From: Flavobacteriales bacterium
GTDB lineage: Bacteria > Bacteroidota > Bacteroidia > NS11-12g > UBA9320
Direction of reading: 5' to 3'
DNA: 64,000 nucleotides
Assembly: GCA_020635355.1 (NCBI GenBank)
Contig: JACJZW010000012.1
Location: 1 to 64,000, forward strand
How positions within the stretch are numbered: the first letter of the stretch is position 1; every line of letters begins with the position of its first letter. The notes below the pieces were generated by a model. It had not been told where the DNA came from, did no database searches, and saw only the letters and a program-made list of their open reading frames with translations. Position numbers and translations under genes: made by a program. Shown here piece by piece: positions 1 through 9,388 of this stretch.

Positions 1-2077
1 AACCAACGAGTTTCCATTGGTAATTGAGTCGGCCTGGTTCCGTTAAGTGAATGCCATTCAAACTGAAACCAAAGTGATTCTGATCATACGGAAAAACAGG
101 GATGGAAGCCATTTGATCCCAAAAGGTGGGTTGATACCCAAAACGGCCAGAATCCAATTGTTCATAAAACAGATCCACGCTTTCCAGGTAGACAGATGGT
201 GGTAAACTTCTCCGTTCCGTTCGATTGGGATTGTATCGCGTGAGACCGTTGATGGTGCCAAACCACAGCATTCCATCCCGGTCGCACAACGCTGCATTCT
301 GGCAGGTCTCGATCCCCCGAAATCCTTCCTGGGCACCAAAACGTTCCACCTCAATCACTTCGCCGGATTCGTTCAGGGTAAGCACATCCAAACCGCGTTC
401 ATGACCCACGTACAGTTGACCGTTCAGATCAAACTCCAACAGGTAGAGATTGGTTGATTGCATCAATCTGGGATTGATTCGAATGAGGGTGTCTTCAGTT
501 GGTTTATAGTGATACAGCCCGTTGGATGTGGCCAGCCAGATGCTGTTTCGTTTATCAGATCGGATGGCCCTAACCGATTGATACGCCAGGTCCTGTCCCG
601 AACGGGTCATCGTTACCTTGCCGTTTTGGAAACGACCGAAGCCTTTGTTTTCTGTTCCAAACCAGCAATTGCCACTTTTGTCGGCATGCAGGGTATACAC
701 CCGATTGGACGGCAAACTGGTGCGGTATTGATAGTTTCGAATGCGCGGAGTTGTCCCAGGGTATATGGCTGAAACGCCACCGTCCAGGGTGGCGACGAAA
801 AGGATTCCTGAGGAGTCTATTTCAATGTCTTTGATATAATTGCCACACAATCCATCGTCCCGGTCAAACGTATGCCAACCGGACGTATCCTTAATCAACA
901 ATCCCTGACCTTCGGTTCCGAAATACCACACAGAATCCTTTGTTTGAGCCATGGATTTGATCTTCAGATTTTTCCAAATGGAATCCGTGTAGTTCACCAT
1001 TTCGCCCGGTAACATGTGGGTGAGTCCCTTATTCCCGTTTCCCAACCAGTAGGTGCCATTTAGGTCCTGTCCAATGGCATACACATAATTATCGGACAGG
1101 CCATCGGCCCGCGTAAAATGAGTAAAGAGTTGTCCCGTAAACTGGTTCATTCCACCACCCGATGTCCCAATCCATAAACTTCCCCATCGATCCGTGGTAA
1201 CACTTCGGACATGCTGGTTTGAAAGGCCTGATCGTTCGGTGAATTGCTGCACTTCACCGGTGGTTTCATTCCAGCGAAACAGGCCGTGTTGCTGACTCGC
1301 AATCCAAAGATTTTTATTCTCGTCGTGCACCAGGTCATACACGATGAGATTTGGCGGAAGATCCGGTATGTTTACTGGTGAGATAGTGCCCTGGTCAAAT
1401 TTGTTGATTCCCTTGCCGTAGGTGCCAAGCCAGGCGGCACTATCACCCAATGGCAGAATGCATTGAATGTAGTTGTCCGACAATCCGTTTCGTTTTGTCC
1501 AGACCTTTTTAAAGGCATGCTCAGCCCTTGAAAGTTCTATCAGACCGTGGTTGGAACTGGCAAAGATGGATGTTGATGTACACCAGAACGAGGTGATGTA
1601 CAACGAGACGGCAGGGATGGGTACATCTACTTTCTGAAGGTGTTGGTTGATCATACGGTAAAGTCCATCCGATGTACCAAACCACATGGATGAATCGTTT
1701 TGGGTGATCGCGAATACACGTACATCGGCCGTGTCTGACAGTCGGAAATTGTGAAATCGCCGACCATTGTACACGCTGATCCCGGATTGCGTTCCAACCC
1801 AAATTTGACCCGCCTTATCTTCATACAGGCAGTTTACGAAGTTGTTGATGAGCCCATCAACTGTTTGGAAATTTCGAAAATTCCGGCCATCAAAACGGGC
1901 AATGCCACCGCCGCGGGTTCCCAACCACAGGAAGCCTCGGGAATCGTTCATGATGTCAAATACCTGAGATTGTGGGACTCCATCGGCCAGGCTATACGTC
2001 TTGAATTGATAGCGTTGGGCCTGCGTCTGGAGCAGCAGGCACATCGAAATCACAGTTAACCAATAGCGATATCTCAC
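1..2077 (-). CDS. Two-component regulator propeller protein, C-terminus cut by window edge
   Basis: The frame stays open on the minus strand from a GTG at 2077 to the window edge, so the product is at least 692 residues and incomplete. The N-terminus (MRYRYWLTVIS..LLLQTQAQ) is a signal peptide. The rest is a run of short blades of the form DxxGxLWxGTxxGGxxxFxG (for example 'SRGFLWLGTRGGGIARFDG'), the two-component regulator propeller (Reg_prop) repeat. The last visible residues, 'NHFGFSLNGIHLTEPGRLNY', begin the Y_Y_Y domain that normally follows. The family are periplasmic ligand sensors attached to a histidine kinase, a LytTR/LuxR regulator or a cyclase; which output is used here lies outside the window. 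An ATG at 2044 is a less likely start because it would destroy the signal peptide. Confidence 0.85.
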   Translation of the reverse strand, partial: MRYRYWLTVISMCLLLQTQAQRYQFKTYSLADGVPQSQVFDIMNDSRGFLWLGTRGGGIARFDGRNFRNFQTVDGLINNFVNCLYEDKAGQIWVGTQSGISVYNGRRFHNFRLSDTADVRVFAITQNDSSMWFGTSDGLYRMINQHLQKVDVPIPAVSLYITSFWCTSTSIFASSNHGLIELSRAEHAFKKVWTKRNGLSDNYIQCILPLGDSAAWLGTYGKGINKFDQGTISPVNIPDLPPNLIVYDLVHDENKNLWIASQQHGLFRWNETTGEVQQFTERSGLSNQHVRSVTTDRWGSLWIGTSGGGMNQFTGQLFTHFTRADGLSDNYVYAIGQDLNGTYWLGNGNKGLTHMLPGEMVNYTDSIWKNLKIKSMAQTKDSVWYFGTEGQGLLIKDTSGWHTFDRDDGLCGNYIKDIEIDSSGILFVATLDGGVSAIYPGTTPRIRNYQYRTSLPSNRVYTLHADKSGNCWFGTENKGFGRFQNGKVTMTRSGQDLAYQSVRAIRSDKRNSIWLATSNGLYHYKPTEDTLIRINPRLMQSTNLYLLEFDLNGQLYVGHERGLDVLTLNESGEVIEVERFGAQEGFRGIETCQNAALCDRDGMLWFGTINGLTRYNPNRTERRSLPPSVYLESVDLFYEQLDSGRFGYQPTFWDQMASIPVFPYDQNHFGFSLNGIHLTEPGRLNYQWKLVG

Positions 2078-2441
2078 GGTTCAATTTTTTAGGGTTGGAT
2101 TCATCCGATCATCAACTGGCAGATGAATTAATCGTTTAAGATTCCAACCGATGGATGTGGTTTCAGGTTGGGGCGGTAACTTTCGATGGGGAAGGGGCAA
2201 ATGCGTCCCTCGCGAAAATGGCTCAAACCATCAACAACGTTCAGCAAATTAACACAACGGTGGGTAGTTTTTTACAGAATGTGTCGGCATCATCCACCTC
2301 TGCTTTCCAGATGGTCCCTTCAACGCGTTTTTCCCTATTCACACTTAATCGAAAAGAGCGTGCAGGTTACAGGTGGGATCAGACGATTAATCATTTGTGT
2401 CAAATTCCTTGGCCAGGCGAGTCCATCTTTACCCTACCAAA
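2078..2441. other. Divergent intergenic region
   Basis: This 364-bp stretch separates the minus-strand propeller gene from pbpC. Short open frames in it have no recognisable protein features and I do not call them. No exact TAnnTTTG box with a good -33 element was found by eye. It presumably holds both divergent promoters. Confidence 0.4.
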
Positions 2442-4649
2442 ATGCTTGCACTAAGAAGAATATCGAAGCGAACAATCAAACGATGGCTGGTCATTTCGGG
2501 GATGATTTGGTTTTACCGCTGTGTGCCTCACAACCTGTTTGATGCTCCGTATGCCAGTCTGGTCACCGGACAATCCGGTGAGTTGCTCATGGCTACCATT
2601 GCAGACGACGGTCAGTGGCGATTTCCGGCAGGCGACTCCATCCCATATAAGTTTGAACAATCCCTCATTGAATTTGAGGACCATCGATTTTATGGTCACT
2701 TGGGGGTGAGCATTTCGTCCTTGGCACGGGCAACAGTTCAGAACATTCGCAACAAACGGGTGGTGTCTGGTGGAAGCACGATAACCATGCAAGTGATTCG
2801 AATCAGCCGGCAACGCACGGGGCGGGCACTTTCTGATAAACTCCTGGAAATGGCCATGGCGCTTCGATTGGAGATGAGGTTTTCCAAAAAAGATATTCTG
2901 GGCATGTATGCCGCACATGCTCCCTTTGGGGGGAATGTGGTGGGACTGGAAGCTGCTGCCTGGCGATATTTTGGCCATGCTGCCAGTGATTTGTCGTGGG
3001 CAGAATCGGCCACGTTAGCGGTGTTGCCTAATGCTCCGGGATTGATGCATCCGGGACGTAACAGGGATCTGCTAAGGGCAAAGCGCAATCGGTTGTTGAA
3101 ACGACTCTGGGAAAAGGGGGAGTTGAATGAGTTGGAATACAAATCGGCGTTGCAGGAACCGCTGCCGGACAAGCCCCGCGAATTGCCCCAGCTTACCTAT
3201 CATTACCTTGCTCACCTACAATCAACTCAGGGCAATCAGCACTTTAAAACAACCATTGATGAGACGTTGCAATCTCATTTAAACGAATTGGCTCAGCGAT
3301 ACGGGATCTATCTGGGACAATCGGGGATTCACAATTTAGGAGTCGTGGTAATGTCGGTTAAGGATGGAGCGGTGAAAGCCTACATTGGTAATCTTCCCGG
3401 AACACCCGATGCGCCGTTTGTAGATGTGATCCAGGCACCGCGTAGTACGGGTTCCATACTCAAACCCTTTTTGTATGCCGGAGCGATGCAGGAGGGATTG
3501 ATCACCCCGCACATGTTGTTGCCGGATTATCCTACCCGAATTCACGGTTATACCCCTAAAAATTATGAAGATGCCTATGATGGGATGGTACGAGCCGATG
3601 AGGCACTCAGCCGTTCGTTGAATATTCCGGCTGTCCGACTCCTATCTCAATATGGGGTTACCCGTTTCAAGCGGGATGCCACTGAATTGGGGATTTCGAC
3701 CCTCTTTCGTCCGGCAAGCGATTACGGCTTGTCGTTGATTTTGGGGGGAGGTGAGGCCACGTTGTGGGATTTAACAGGGGCCTACCGGAAGTTGGCGTTG
3801 GACGCCCATCCAAACCACCGGAATCGAATGTATGATGCCGCTGTTTCTTGGTCGGTTTTAGAAGCCATGACGCAGGTAAACCGACCGGGCATGAACCAAT
3901 ATTGGAGCACATTTCAAGGGGAGAAAATTGCCTGGAAAACGGGGACAAGTTTTGGTGCCCGGGATGCCTGGGCCGTTGGTGTAACACCTGAATTTGTGGT
4001 AGGTGTTTGGGTGGGAAATGCCAGTGGAGAAGGTGTGGCAGGGATGACGGGAACCAGCACTGCTGGGCCACTTTTGTTCGACGTATTTCGGTACTTACCG
4101 GCCACCACCTGGTTCCAAAAACCGGTTCGGAATATGAAATATGTTGCTGTGTGTACGGCCAGTGGTCATCGGGCGGGGCGTCATTGTGAGATCACTCAGC
4201 AACAATGGCTGCCCAGGGCTTGTCTGGAATCCGATGTGTGCCCATATCATCAATCACAGGTGGATCGCTCTACAGGCGTCAGAACCTATCAATTCCAACT
4301 ACCTGTAGCTGCCGCACATTACTACAGGTTGATTCATCCGGAATATCAGTCGGCAACGTTGGAGCAAAAGACCCGCCTATCCAATCGAAAATCCATGAGC
4401 GTGATCTACCCGCAGCCGGGAGTTTCCATTCGAATACCTGTGACGTTTTCAGGGGAATTGGGTGAGGTCGTTTTTGAAACAGTTCATCACCAACGGGAAT
4501 CGGAGGTGTTTTGGTTCATCGACAAACATTTTATCACTTCCACCAAAGATATTCACCAAATCAATGTTCAACCAGAACCCGGAAAGCACGTCCTGACGGT
4601 GGTTGACAGCGATGGCTATACCATTCATCGGACTTTTGAGGTGGAGTAA
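2442..4649 (+). CDS. pbpC: Penicillin-binding protein 1C (bifunctional peptidoglycan synthase)
   Basis: Class A PBP that polymerises lipid II and cross-links peptidoglycan from the periplasmic side of the inner membrane. A short basic N-terminus and one membrane segment precede a glycosyltransferase-51 domain with 'EDHRFYGH' (about residue 80) and 'GGSTITMQ' (about 110). The transpeptidase domain has the catalytic SxxK in 'STGSILKP', SxN in 'SRSLNIPA' and KTG in 'WKTGTSFG'. The last 80 residues match the PBP1C-specific C-terminal domain (BiPBP_C), which separates this from PBP1A/1B. The ATG at 2442 gives 735 residues; an in-frame GTG at 2397 would add 15 residues before the basic/TM start and is less likely. 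The usual neighbour of pbpC, an alpha-2-macroglobulin gene, is absent here. Confidence 0.93.
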   Translation: MLALRRISKRTIKRWLVISGMIWFYRCVPHNLFDAPYASLVTGQSGELLMATIADDGQWRFPAGDSIPYKFEQSLIEFEDHRFYGHLGVSISSLARATVQNIRNKRVVSGGSTITMQVIRISRQRTGRALSDKLLEMAMALRLEMRFSKKDILGMYAAHAPFGGNVVGLEAAAWRYFGHAASDLSWAESATLAVLPNAPGLMHPGRNRDLLRAKRNRLLKRLWEKGELNELEYKSALQEPLPDKPRELPQLTYHYLAHLQSTQGNQHFKTTIDETLQSHLNELAQRYGIYLGQSGIHNLGVVVMSVKDGAVKAYIGNLPGTPDAPFVDVIQAPRSTGSILKPFLYAGAMQEGLITPHMLLPDYPTRIHGYTPKNYEDAYDGMVRADEALSRSLNIPAVRLLSQYGVTRFKRDATELGISTLFRPASDYGLSLILGGGEATLWDLTGAYRKLALDAHPNHRNRMYDAAVSWSVLEAMTQVNRPGMNQYWSTFQGEKIAWKTGTSFGARDAWAVGVTPEFVVGVWVGNASGEGVAGMTGTSTAGPLLFDVFRYLPATTWFQKPVRNMKYVAVCTASGHRAGRHCEITQQQWLPRACLESDVCPYHQSQVDRSTGVRTYQFQLPVAAAHYYRLIHPEYQSATLEQKTRLSNRKSMSVIYPQPGVSIRIPVTFSGELGEVVFETVHHQRESEVFWFIDKHFITSTKDIHQINVQPEPGKHVLTVVDSDGYTIHRTFEVE

Positions 4650-4717
4650 GGTGATGGGTGATGTTGGCCTGATGAGATGGGTTTTGTATCTTGATCGCAG
4701 GTAACTGGATAATCAAA

Positions 4718-5764
4718 TTGTCAAATCATCTTAAAGGTAGGGGAGCTTCCATTCAGGTTAATAATAGGTTTGATTCGAAGCACTTTGTGCCGGATGACGG
4801 AGAAGCCATCGAACATCAGGATGGTGTTCAAACGCAGGTGATTGAGATTTATCCGAAGTCCATTGTGAATCATGTTCCCAGTCCGGACATTCCCATGAAT
4901 TGGAGCATGAATCCCTACCAGGGTTGCGAACACGGTTGTGCCTATTGCTATGCCCGGCCAACCCATGAATACTGGGGCTATAATGGCGGGGTTGATTTTG
5001 AACGCGTAGTCCTTATAAAGAAAAATGCCGATGAATTACTGCGCGAAAAGCTGTCCACCCGAACCTGGACGGGAGAGTCCATCATGCTCAGCGGAAACAC
5101 CGATTGCTATCAACCCATTGAACGCAAGCTGGAGATCACCCGTACTCTGCTGAAAACCTGTCTGGAGTTTGGAAATCCGGTTGGCATCATCACCAAGAAC
5201 AGTTTGATCCTTCGTGATTTGGATATTCTGGCTGAACTAGCATCAAAAAATTTGGTTCACACCATACTCAGCATCACCACATTGGATGAGAAACTGAGGG
5301 GCTTGCTGGAGCCGAGGACGGCATCGGCTCGCCAAAAATTAAAGGCCGTGTCTGAACTCTCGGCGGCGAAAGTGCCCGTGTCCGTGATGATGGCACCCAT
5401 CATACCCGCTTTGAATTCCTATGAAATTGATGACATGGCAAAGGCGGTATCGGAAGCCGGGGCACTCACCATGCACTTTACCATGGTGCGCCTGAATGGG
5501 TGCGTAGAGGATGTTTTCACCGATTGGCTGGAACGCCACTATCCGGATCGTAAAAACAAGGTTCTGACACAAATTGCCGACATACACGGAGGGGATGTTC
5601 AGGATAGCCGGTTTTCCACCCGAATGCGTGGTGAAGGCAATTTTGCTAACATAATCGCCCAGCAATTCAAGATGGCAAAGAAACGCTACGGCTTAAATCG
5701 CAAACCTGAACCGTTAACGTCACGCCATTTTGTTCGAAAAGGCCAATTCCATTTAGATTTGTAA
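4718..5764 (+). CDS. PA0069-family radical SAM protein
   Basis: Radical SAM enzyme with the [4Fe-4S] cluster motif in 'CEHGCAYCYARPTHEY' (CX3CX2C), the arrangement of the spore-photoproduct-lyase-like / PA0069 (Rv2578c) family. Family members share the N-terminal 'KGRGA...NRF' block seen here and the downstream 'LSGNTDCYQPIERK' and 'APIIPALN' stretches. The substrate of this family is not established. I chose TTG 4718 because it places the KGRGA block at residue 5, as is usual; TTG 4691 would add nine residues. The following barrel gene starts 1 nt after the stop, so the two are probably co-transcribed. Confidence 0.85.
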   Translation: MSNHLKGRGASIQVNNRFDSKHFVPDDGEAIEHQDGVQTQVIEIYPKSIVNHVPSPDIPMNWSMNPYQGCEHGCAYCYARPTHEYWGYNGGVDFERVVLIKKNADELLREKLSTRTWTGESIMLSGNTDCYQPIERKLEITRTLLKTCLEFGNPVGIITKNSLILRDLDILAELASKNLVHTILSITTLDEKLRGLLEPRTASARQKLKAVSELSAAKVPVSVMMAPIIPALNSYEIDDMAKAVSEAGALTMHFTMVRLNGCVEDVFTDWLERHYPDRKNKVLTQIADIHGGDVQDSRFSTRMRGEGNFANIIAQQFKMAKKRYGLNRKPEPLTSRHFVRKGQFHLDL

Positions 5765-5765
5765 C

Positions 5766-6623
5766 ATGCGGATGTGGAGCGTATCAATGCTGATTCTTCT
5801 AAACCTGGGTGTTTCTGGGCAGATTGATACGGATCGGCCCAATTACACTTCCAGTCCCAATGTGGTGCCCAGCAAGTCGTTTCAGATCGAAACCGGCTAC
5901 GTCATGGATCGGGCAGGACAGGCGTTCTGTAACGGAATTCAATACTTCTACAGCGGCAGTTTAAATAAGACCAGCTTACGGTACGGACTGTCAGAAAGTT
6001 TGGAACTGAGGGCTGGTTGGGATTTTCGTCAGAACAAAATTTTTGAGGATCATCAGCTTATTTTCAGAGCAATTGCATGCACCGAGACGGTTCCTGTTTA
6101 CGCTGATTTAAACCACGACACAACGATTCGTACACGTGGATGGGCACCTTGGTATGTGGGTGTGAAGCGAAACATTGTTCGTACGAAAAAAATAAGTCTG
6201 GGAGTAATAGGACAGGTATATGTTCCCTTTGGTTCAACGGGTATATTTAGAACGGATAACGTGGGGTTGGACGTTCAGCTTCCGTTTAATTGGTATATTT
6301 CGGATGCACTTACCCTTGCGGCGCAATCCATGATGACGTGGGGTGGAAAGGGCTTCGGGTTGGAATCCACCAATTCGCTTGCTCTGAACTACAGTCCGTT
6401 TAACCGGTGGACGTGCTATATGGAAGGCGTATATCAATACCTGGGAGATGTACATGCAAACGTGTTGGATGTGGGGTTGATGTTTACCCCAACAGACCAC
6501 ATCCAGTTGGATTTAATTGGGGGTATTGGAGATGATCCTCGAAGGTTGAATCAATCCGGCCGCGGTGTGTTTTCAAGTTTTGGTATTTGCTGGTTGTTTG
6601 ATGCCAAGTCTGATCAGGATTGA
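5766..6623 (+). CDS. Secreted beta-barrel protein, Phenol_MetA_deg/transporter family (copy 1)
   Basis: 285 residues with a signal peptide ending near 'LGVSGQ', followed by 'IDTDRPNYTSSPNVVP', the signature start of the MetA-pathway/transporter-like outer-membrane barrel family (Phenol_MetA_deg). The remainder alternates amphipathic strands rich in Tyr, Trp and Gly and ends in an aromatic-rich strand, as expected for an outer-membrane barrel. The family name comes from a phenol degradation operon, but in Bacteroidota these proteins are common and functionally uncharacterised; no phenol genes lie nearby. It starts 1 nt after the radical SAM gene. The next gene is a paralogue with the same N-terminal signature and strand pattern. 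Confidence 0.8.
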   Translation: MRMWSVSMLILLNLGVSGQIDTDRPNYTSSPNVVPSKSFQIETGYVMDRAGQAFCNGIQYFYSGSLNKTSLRYGLSESLELRAGWDFRQNKIFEDHQLIFRAIACTETVPVYADLNHDTTIRTRGWAPWYVGVKRNIVRTKKISLGVIGQVYVPFGSTGIFRTDNVGLDVQLPFNWYISDALTLAAQSMMTWGGKGFGLESTNSLALNYSPFNRWTCYMEGVYQYLGDVHANVLDVGLMFTPTDHIQLDLIGGIGDDPRRLNQSGRGVFSSFGICWLFDAKSDQD

Positions 6624-6644
6624 TATCCTTTCTGCAGACTGACG

Positions 6645-6652
6645 TAGTTTTG
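6645..6652 (+). promoter_or_regulatory. TAnnTTTG -7 box, 4 nt before start codon
   Basis: TAGTTTTG matches the Bacteroidota sigma-A -7 consensus. Only four bases (ccaa) separate it from the ATG at 6657, so a transcript from here would be leaderless or nearly so. No well-spaced -33 TTG is evident (nearest at 6620-6622, 22 nt away). Confidence 0.5.
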
Positions 6653-6656
6653 CCAA

Positions 6657-7478
6657 ATGACCTTACGCCTACCAACGTTTTTGAGCTTTCTATTTTTTTC
6701 ATTCACACTACACGCACAGATTGAAACCGATCGGCCTGATTTTACCGAAAGTCCCAATGTGGTTCCACGCCGTGTACTTCAGGTTGAAAGCGGTTTTGTT
6801 TTTCAGCACGAGCGTCAGCAATACTGCGGAAGTGAGGAAGTGTACAAGGACATTGCGCTGAACACCACGCTTTTGCGTTATGGAATTACCGACAAGTTTG
6901 AACTTCGACTCAATTGGTTGCTCGCCCAGAATGGAGTCACCGCTGAATCATTCCCAACCCTCGTGGCTTGTACCGATAATCTGGGTAATTACCCCGACAC
7001 CTCCTTTACCCAAACAGGCCTTACGCCACTGTTTGTGGGATATAAGACAAACCTGATAAAAACGGACCGATTCTCCCTGGGTATGTTGGGTCATCTGTAT
7101 CTTCCCTTTACCGCCCATGAGCGATACCGCCCCAGCCATTATGCAGCCGAATTTTATGTGCCGATGTCATTTTCCATCAATGAGAATTGGGGAATAGCCA
7201 CCCAATTCTCGATGAGTTGGGATGGAGATTCACCCCGCTCAACAACCGGTTATACCTTATCCATTTCGCGGTCCATTGGCGATAAGTTGGGGGCTTACAT
7301 CGAACCCTTCGGCTACTTCACGGAGAACGGCGGAGAAGAACATTGGATCAATGGCGGATTCACCTATTTGGTCAACGATCGGTTTCAACTGGATCTAACC
7401 GGTGGTCAAGGTTTGTCGGGAACATCCGCCACCTTTGTTAGCACCGGACTATCCTTTATGGTTGGAGGCTCGAAGTGA
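6657..7478 (+). CDS. Secreted beta-barrel protein, Phenol_MetA_deg/transporter family (copy 2)
   Basis: 273 residues, signal peptide 'LSFLFFSFTLHAQ' then 'IETDRPDFTESPNVVPRRVL', the same family start as the preceding gene. Matching blocks include 'LRYGI.(D/E)..ELR..W', a Cys-containing 'ACTD' loop, 'PLFVGYKTNL' against 'PWYVGVKRNI', and a closing 'FQLDL.GG.G' segment. This is a tandem duplication that has diverged. The predicted place is the outer membrane; the substrate is unknown. Its 3' end overlaps the convergent EamA gene by 30 bp. Confidence 0.8.
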   Translation: MTLRLPTFLSFLFFSFTLHAQIETDRPDFTESPNVVPRRVLQVESGFVFQHERQQYCGSEEVYKDIALNTTLLRYGITDKFELRLNWLLAQNGVTAESFPTLVACTDNLGNYPDTSFTQTGLTPLFVGYKTNLIKTDRFSLGMLGHLYLPFTAHERYRPSHYAAEFYVPMSFSINENWGIATQFSMSWDGDSPRSTTGYTLSISRSIGDKLGAYIEPFGYFTENGGEEHWINGGFTYLVNDRFQLDLTGGQGLSGTSATFVSTGLSFMVGGSK

Positions 7479-8417
7479 TCGTTTGGCCACGTGCCTGTCC
7501 TGCGCTTTTACCAAAAACGGGTGAATTAAAACCGACCCCAAAATGATGGCCGTACCGGTGTAGAACCAGAGATTGAGTTCCTGATTCTCCTGAAACAGTA
7601 AAGCCGCCATCACAATGCCGTAAATGGGCTCCAGGTTAATGGCCAAATTCGCCGTAAAGGCCGATAACACCCGAAGCGAGGTGAGCGAAAGTGCATAGGC
7701 CAACGACGTGCACGCCAAACCAAGAATAATCAGGTAAACAAATGAATGAAGGTGAAGACCAAACAATGCGTGTTTCGAAATGAGATCGTCCCGAAACAGG
7801 GAATAGGACGTGAGGTCAAAGCCGCCTTCATAGAGCGGAATAATCAAACTGAGAAACAACCAGCCGGCTCCCAACTCCAATACCGAAACCGACAAGGTGT
7901 TTTGGTTTCGTAGGAACTTTTTGTTGAACACAGAAAATAGAGCCGCAAAGAAGGCCGAGATCAGTCCAACCACAATCGCAAAATAGTACGTAGGCCCCAC
8001 GTTGAGTACCATGAGTAAACCAATGATTACAATGATGCCCAGGATCAGTTCAACCGGTTGAAATTTGGAACGGGTAACCAGGGGTTCCAACAGGGAGGTA
8101 AACAGGGTGGATGTGGCCAAACAAGCCAGGGCGATGCTGGAACTATCGGCAATTTTAATGCACCCGTAAAACGTCACCCAGTGAATACTTACCAACACGC
8201 CAACTCCGGCAAAGCGCAGAATGTCTTTTCTAGTCATCTGAATCAGACCGCAAAGCACCCCGGGAATGAAGATCAATCCCAGCACACTAATCCACATCCG
8301 ATGCCATACCAACGCCAATTGCTCAAAGGCAATGAGCTTGCCCAAAATAGCGGTAAAGCCAAACAGAATTACAGCAATGTGTATCTGGACATACGCGGCT
8401 GACCGGGAGGTTGACAT
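7449..8417 (-). CDS. EamA/DMT-family inner-membrane exporter
   Basis: 322 residues with ten hydrophobic segments in two EamA halves, characteristic of the drug/metabolite transporter superfamily (for example 'HIAVILFGFTAILGKLIAF' at the N-terminus and 'ALSLTSLRVLSAFTANLAIN' in the second half). These proteins export amino acids, metabolites or nucleotide derivatives using the proton gradient; specificity cannot be read from sequence. The C-terminal tail is basic and cytoplasmic. ATG 8417 is preferred over an upstream start at 8447 because a TACTTTTG box lies exactly 4 nt before it and because it starts directly at the first helix. Confidence 0.88.
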   Translation of the reverse strand: MSTSRSAAYVQIHIAVILFGFTAILGKLIAFEQLALVWHRMWISVLGLIFIPGVLCGLIQMTRKDILRFAGVGVLVSIHWVTFYGCIKIADSSSIALACLATSTLFTSLLEPLVTRSKFQPVELILGIIVIIGLLMVLNVGPTYYFAIVVGLISAFFAALFSVFNKKFLRNQNTLSVSVLELGAGWLFLSLIIPLYEGGFDLTSYSLFRDDLISKHALFGLHLHSFVYLIILGLACTSLAYALSLTSLRVLSAFTANLAINLEPIYGIVMAALLFQENQELNLWFYTGTAIILGSVLIHPFLVKAQDRHVAKRSLRASNHKG

Positions 8418-8421
8418 GCAA

Positions 8422-8429
8422 CAAAAGTA
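8422..8429 (-). promoter_or_regulatory. TAnnTTTG -7 box, 4 nt before start codon
   Basis: On the minus strand this reads TACTTTTG, followed by four bases and the ATG at 8417. It fits a leaderless transcript and supports the shorter start of the exporter. Confidence 0.5.
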
Positions 8430-8467
8430 CAGCCCGGAAACATACAAAGAATGCGGTATTCGTGTGG

Positions 8468-9262
8468 TTACATCTTGCGATGATAACGATACACAAAGTC
8501 CGTCACAGAAAGGGTGGTTCGGATGGACGAAATGTGGGTTGCCCGTGCAATTAATCCGTTTGAATCATAGATGGTGATATATCGCTGATCCAATTCACCG
8601 TGGTCATAAACATCCATCTGTTTCAATAAACCAGCCGGAGTATAGGACAACTCATATCTCAGCTGTTTTCGGGCTTTAGCCGTTGGGAGAAAATACACGT
8701 GCGTGAGTTGTCCTGAATCATTGCGTTCATAAACGTACTCTTCAATTCCACGGGACGTCCAATGCAGATAGCCACTGCGCTTACCGTTACGATAGAAGTA
8801 TTTTGTCTTGAAATGTTCAGAGATACTTTCGGTAAGTAAGGAATCGGTGTAAACGTACGAATTGTACTGGCTTACCATGCCCTGGAATAGGTTGTAATAG
8901 GCAATTTCGCGCCCCTGTTCATCATAGACCATACTGTCCACCGGACCTTCACCATAATCCCAGTCCCATAATTTGGAAGTGATTAAATGACCCACGGAAT
9001 CGTAGGTAAATTGGTATTCCAGATTACTGCCGAAGTCAACCACCTTAGCTTCATTACCGGCGCCATTGTAAAGAATTACCTGGTCCAGACTTAGGGAATC
9101 ATCTTTTTCAATGTAGATGAAACAGGAATCAATTTGCTGCTCAATGATTTGCGCCTTGGGATGATATCGGTACGCGGTGTACAGAACGTCGTCGTCATAT
9201 TGCGCTAACGCCGATGCCGTCCCAACGAGTAAAAGGAGAATGAAAAAGCCGGTTGATTTCAT
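8468..9262 (-). CDS. Secreted YD-repeat-like protein of unknown function
   Basis: 264 residues with a signal peptide ('MKSTGFFILLLLVGTASALAQ'). The mature part contains irregular YD-like units ('YDSVGHLITSK', 'YDEQGREIAYYN', 'YERNDSGQLTHVY', 'YDSNGLIARA') such as occur in RHS/YD-repeat proteins, but it is short and has neither a shell-closing core domain nor a toxin tip. It is probably periplasmic or surface-exposed. A second protein of the same style, but not obviously homologous, is at 15307-16290. ATG 9262 is chosen because it begins the signal peptide; the longer frame to 9334 adds unrelated residues. Confidence 0.7.
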   Translation of the reverse strand: MKSTGFFILLLLVGTASALAQYDDDVLYTAYRYHPKAQIIEQQIDSCFIYIEKDDSLSLDQVILYNGAGNEAKVVDFGSNLEYQFTYDSVGHLITSKLWDWDYGEGPVDSMVYDEQGREIAYYNLFQGMVSQYNSYVYTDSLLTESISEHFKTKYFYRNGKRSGYLHWTSRGIEEYVYERNDSGQLTHVYFLPTAKARKQLRYELSYTPAGLLKQMDVYDHGELDQRYITIYDSNGLIARATHISSIRTTLSVTDFVYRYHRKM

Positions 9263-9388
9263 GATATCGGCATGAAGGTAAAACAACCGAAGGTGCAACC
9301 CGACAAAAACATTATCTGATTTGGTGAATAACATCCGAACCGATGGATTTTTTATGGGTGGATGGGGAGCAACCTTTGTAGGTGAAGT

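Noticed and set aside
1..2077. Frameshifted or degraded propeller gene suggested by several short minus-strand frames
   Set aside because: One frame is open from GTG 2077 through the left edge; codon positions checked at 1378 and 79 are in phase.
2155..2454. Plus-strand frames between the propeller gene and pbpC
   Set aside because: Two overlapping frames with no domain, signal peptide or start signal; they run into pbpC out of frame.
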